From Pseudomonas asplenii (GTDB lineage Bacteria > Pseudomonadota > Gammaproteobacteria > Pseudomonadales > Pseudomonadaceae), in assembly GCF_900105475.1 (NCBI RefSeq), contig NZ_LT629777.1, forward strand, positions 5,642,001 to 5,706,000: 64,000 nucleotides of DNA. Reading direction: 5' to 3'. How positions within the stretch are numbered: position 1 is the stretch's first letter; each line of letters starts with the position of its first letter. The notes beneath the pieces are model-generated. The model did not search any database, was not told the origin of the DNA, and saw only the letters and a list, made by a program, of their open reading frames with translations. This document shows positions 62,601 to 64,000 of the stretch, in pieces. Made by a program: the position numbers and the translations under genes.

Positions 62601-62958
62601 TGGCGGACCATGTCGTGCCACTACGAAGATACTGTGACACATACTCCCCAGAGTCCCCCGTCTGCTGCGCCCAGGCCCCTCGAAGATAAGTCATGACACT
62701 TCGATCGCGGCCATTCCGTTCCGCCTCACGCGCAGCAACGTTGAAGTCTACCCACTTCGGCGGTGTCAATAGTGCAGCGTGGGCGTCCAGTACCGTGGAT
62801 TTTCCAGAACCTGAGGGGCCAACAAACAAGTAGCCCTCCCTGGGGATCGGGAAATCGAACACGTTCGAGAACGTACCCCAGTTGAATGTCTGGATTCGGG
62901 TGAGACGGAACTGATCATCGCTGCCGCCGAGCAAATCAGCTTGAACGAAAGGACTCAC
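59602..62958 (-). CDS. jetC: JetC, Wadjet SMC-like ATPase
   Basis: 1,118 residues, SbcC/MukB-like. Walker A FVGPSGSGKST (residues 46-55), long coiled coils with a hinge region near the centre, ABC signature KSGGQRQKL (SGGQ at 998-1001), Walker B STVVLDEAFDKAD (Asp1034, Glu1035). Forms the loop-extruding motor with JetA (kleisin) and JetB. Overlaps jetB by 4 bp (ATGA) and jetD by 26 bp. All motifs are intact, so the system looks functional. Confidence 0.94.
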   Translation of the reverse strand: MSPFVQADLLGGSDDQFRLTRIQTFNWGTFSNVFDFPIPREGYLFVGPSGSGKSTVLDAHAALLTPPKWVDFNVAAREAERNGRDRSVMTYLRGAWAQQTGDSGEYVSQYLRSGTTWSAIAETYRDELGRVVVLAQILWVKGNSTVSGDARRLYLTLERAFDVQELEFFAKNEFDTRRFKYDLPDAKVHTEFSAYQERFRRLLGIENERALRLLHKTQSAKNLGDLNVFLRDFMLDEPETFAIASSLVNEFGELNEAHQEVVAAREQIQTLMPARDDHMELERGNVERNRLQTLQTAIDQYREHRRKLLIEERIAELEIDQEVSRQESLCLVSIVESESRKLMDFQRQKLSLGADVLVRLEEDIKAAEAEKPSRMGKRDLAAAACNAMGWVLPDSLASFVQRVDAARQWVLQAGELKTEVEGRKDAAKEDLRKASEEFKQIVAEVDALERQKSNLPARLVDLRERMAYDLAISEEKLPFVGELVEVRSEETAWRGAIERVLGGFARAILVEEKHYRAVSTYLNERNIGERLVYFRTIAHTPGRSIGPNSLVRKLSLAPGHFGDWVREELKHSFDFECADTLQAFHDATRAVTQAGQVKHSTMRHEKNDRHSVNDRKQWVLGFDNKEKLALFKAQAAEFGGRVSELGEALRKIGDEEEVHQRQILHCQSLSNLTWNDVDVGALLARIDDLSTRLEAEREARPDLVTLDDSIRQQEKVHAEAARRKNSEDGKGQSIAGDISRLSTKLEELARLWPTSDRLPALAEQITPRYETTGKSITLENLDQVTSLVERGLNTELRELEGRLSDLRNAIVQRFVEFNRLWPAVAAGLDASLASADDYLAKLKRLEDDNLPAFEDRFFNLLREQSDQNLTLLATKLDEERSAIRARMELVNESLRTAPFNPGTHLVIETTDKSIEDVRLFRVDMKESLSHSFSNDRDLVEERFKALARLVKRLASQETADKNWRSLVLDVRQHVEFVARELDDDDIEVEVYRSGAGKSGGQRQKLAATCLAAALRYQLGGQDRALPSYSTVVLDEAFDKADAEFTAMAMNIFKTFGFQMIVATPLKSVMTLEPFIGGACFVHIKDRKKSAVIPIEYDSDSHRLKLTEDVRNAEETAVS

Positions 62959-63668
62959 TGGGTATCCTCCTCTTCAGTACCCTCAACCGGCCCCTCGCTT
63001 ATCACCCCTCCGGCCTGCGGACTGGTCAAGGTCGCGTAAGTACGGGTCAACTCCTGAATCTCCTCTGCGGAGAAGAGAAGCTTGAGCGTCGGCGAAACTT
63101 CAAAACGCTCGCCAGAACCGCGGATGAATTGCAGCAAGCTCAGTTTCTTCGCCTTATCGACAGCATTGACAATCTGCCGGCCAAACTTGGCGTGGTCTGG
63201 GTTGCTTTCTTTCTCAAAGACCGAGAGATGTTCTTTCATGTCATCAAGCGACACGACTGCCCGCTCACCTTGCGCGTCAGCCTGTGTCAGCCGCTGCCGC
63301 AGGAAGAGCAGCAAGGCTGTCTCCAGGAAAGTGAGCGAGGCTTTGCGCAACAGGATCGGGATATCCAGGTCTTCAGACACTACCTGCCGCGTGAACGCCA
63401 CCCGTTGCTCATGATCGATAACGACTTCAAGAAAGAGGTCATGCATACGCGAGCGGATGACCGCTTCGTCTCGAAGCAACACAGGCCATAGCCTGGACTG
63501 GCGCCGAGCATCCACCGATGGCCCCAGAAGCAGTTGCACAAGTACCCGCCGGGTGTCGATAGGAAGCTCGCCAGTATCTCCTCTGAACGTTGCGGCATCG
63601 ACGCCAGGCACATCAGCTACGCGGTCCTCTCCAACCGGCTCGTCCGTTAGCTCAGTCGACAAGTTCAA
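62955..63668 (-). CDS. jetB: JetB, Wadjet KITE-like subunit (DUF4194)
   Basis: 237 residues, DUF4194: VLVQLLLGPSVDARRQSRLWPVLLRDEAVIRSRM, then ETALLLFLRQRLTQAD and the winged-helix-like KLSLLQFIRGSGERFEVSPTLKLLF. Corresponds to the MukE-like subunit. Overlaps jetA by 17 bp and jetC by 4 bp. Confidence 0.9.
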   Translation of the reverse strand: MNLSTELTDEPVGEDRVADVPGVDAATFRGDTGELPIDTRRVLVQLLLGPSVDARRQSRLWPVLLRDEAVIRSRMHDLFLEVVIDHEQRVAFTRQVVSEDLDIPILLRKASLTFLETALLLFLRQRLTQADAQGERAVVSLDDMKEHLSVFEKESNPDHAKFGRQIVNAVDKAKKLSLLQFIRGSGERFEVSPTLKLLFSAEEIQELTRTYATLTSPQAGGVISEGPVEGTEEEDTQ

Positions 63669-64000
63669 GATAACGCTCCTTCATGAAATAGATGGCAGGA
63701 ATCCTGGCGCGACGCTGCACCGCGTCATTTCCCTGCCAGAAAACCGTTTCGACTCCACCAGTCACCTCCCCATGTCTGGATCCGAGGGCGACATAACCGA
63801 CGACACTTCCCAAACCTTGCTCAGCCGGGAATTCGTTCAGAACTTGAGCGATGGAGACCTGCGATTGCTGCTCCAGAATGGCCCGAAGATGGGCCTTGAG
63901 CGTACGGAAGTCGATTTCCGATTGGCGCACCAGTTCGCTCACCGTTTCGAGGTCAAGCTCAGAGGGTTCTGCTGCCGGCATGGACGAATCGGTCACACGC
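63652..64000 (-). CDS. jetA: JetA, Wadjet kleisin subunit (DUF3375), C-terminal part only
   Basis: The last 114-115 residues of a DUF3375 protein; the frame is open to the right edge and the first three quarters lie beyond the window. Segments SIAQVLNEFPAEQGLGSVVGYVALGSRHGE and RRARIPAIYFMKER are typical of the JetA C-terminus. First gene of jetABCD. Confidence 0.85.
   Translation of the reverse strand, partial: RVTDSSMPAAEPSELDLETVSELVRQSEIDFRTLKAHLRAILEQQSQVSIAQVLNEFPAEQGLGSVVGYVALGSRHGEVTGGVETVFWQGNDAVQRRARIPAIYFMKERYLELVD

Overview
The window is GC-rich, densely coded DNA from a fluorescent-type Pseudomonas. This is inferred from codon use, from the ech-vdh-fcs and vanAB gene arrangements, from a feruloyl-CoA hydratase/lyase nearly identical to the remembered P. 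fluorescens enzyme, and from the pseudomonad-style leader on the large adhesin. No insertion sequence, integrase, rRNA operon or CRISPR array was seen. There is one tRNA (Val-GAC).

Layout. (1) 1-6.5 kb: the end of an RND multidrug pump with its outer-membrane channel, an unusual nucleoside hydrolase, and a secreted mono-haem protein of unknown role. (2) 6.6-17.5 kb: a contact-dependent inhibition locus on the minus strand (cdiB-cdiA-cdiI plus a second SUKH-type immunity-like gene), with an AT-rich toxin/immunity end. (3) 17.5-18.9 kb: a cytosolic 5'-nucleotidase and tRNA-Val. (4) 19-23.7 kb: amidase, MFS transporter, SphA-like outer-membrane protein and an AraC regulator. (5) 23.8-33.3 kb: the homoprotocatechuate meta-cleavage pathway hpaG1-G2-E-D-F-X-H-I, framed by two HpaR-type MarR repressors and the HpaA activator. 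(6) 33.5-47.5 kb: an aromatic-amine module with a FAD amine oxidase, cupin, LuxR regulator, MoaF, two short-chain dehydrogenases, TetR and FeaR-like regulators, an APC permease, a soluble PAS chemoreceptor, a two-component 4-hydroxyphenylacetate 3-hydroxylase of the Acinetobacter C1/C2 type, and a FeaB-like aldehyde dehydrogenase. (7) 47.6-55.5 kb: vanillate demethylase (vanAB, vanR) and ferulate catabolism (ech-vdh-fcs plus a MarR regulator). (8) 55.8-58 kb: a small lipoprotein and a chemoreceptor. (9) 58.4-64 kb: a Wadjet (JetABCD) SMC-type anti-plasmid system, with jetA running off the right edge.

How the genes fit together. Regions 4-6 read as one catabolic block. A phenolic amine such as tyramine would be imported by the APC permease and oxidised by the FAD oxidase to the aldehyde. 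FeaB would then oxidise the aldehyde to 4-hydroxyphenylacetate. The amidase could feed the same acid from an amide. The C1/C2 hydroxylase would make homoprotocatechuate, which the hpa enzymes convert to pyruvate and succinate semialdehyde. No hpaB/hpaC pair is present, so the C1/C2 pair is the only visible entry enzyme. Region 7 converts ferulate through vanillin and vanillate to protocatechuate. The substrate of the amine oxidase and the roles of MoaF and the two dehydrogenases are inference.

Regulation is partly legible. GTTAAnnnnTTAA-type operators sit on the hpaG1 promoter, in front of one HpaR gene and, in weaker form, near two AraC genes. Two VanO-like sites exactly 84 bp apart precede vanA. 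A TTAAC-A-GTTAA palindrome separates ech from its divergent MarR gene.
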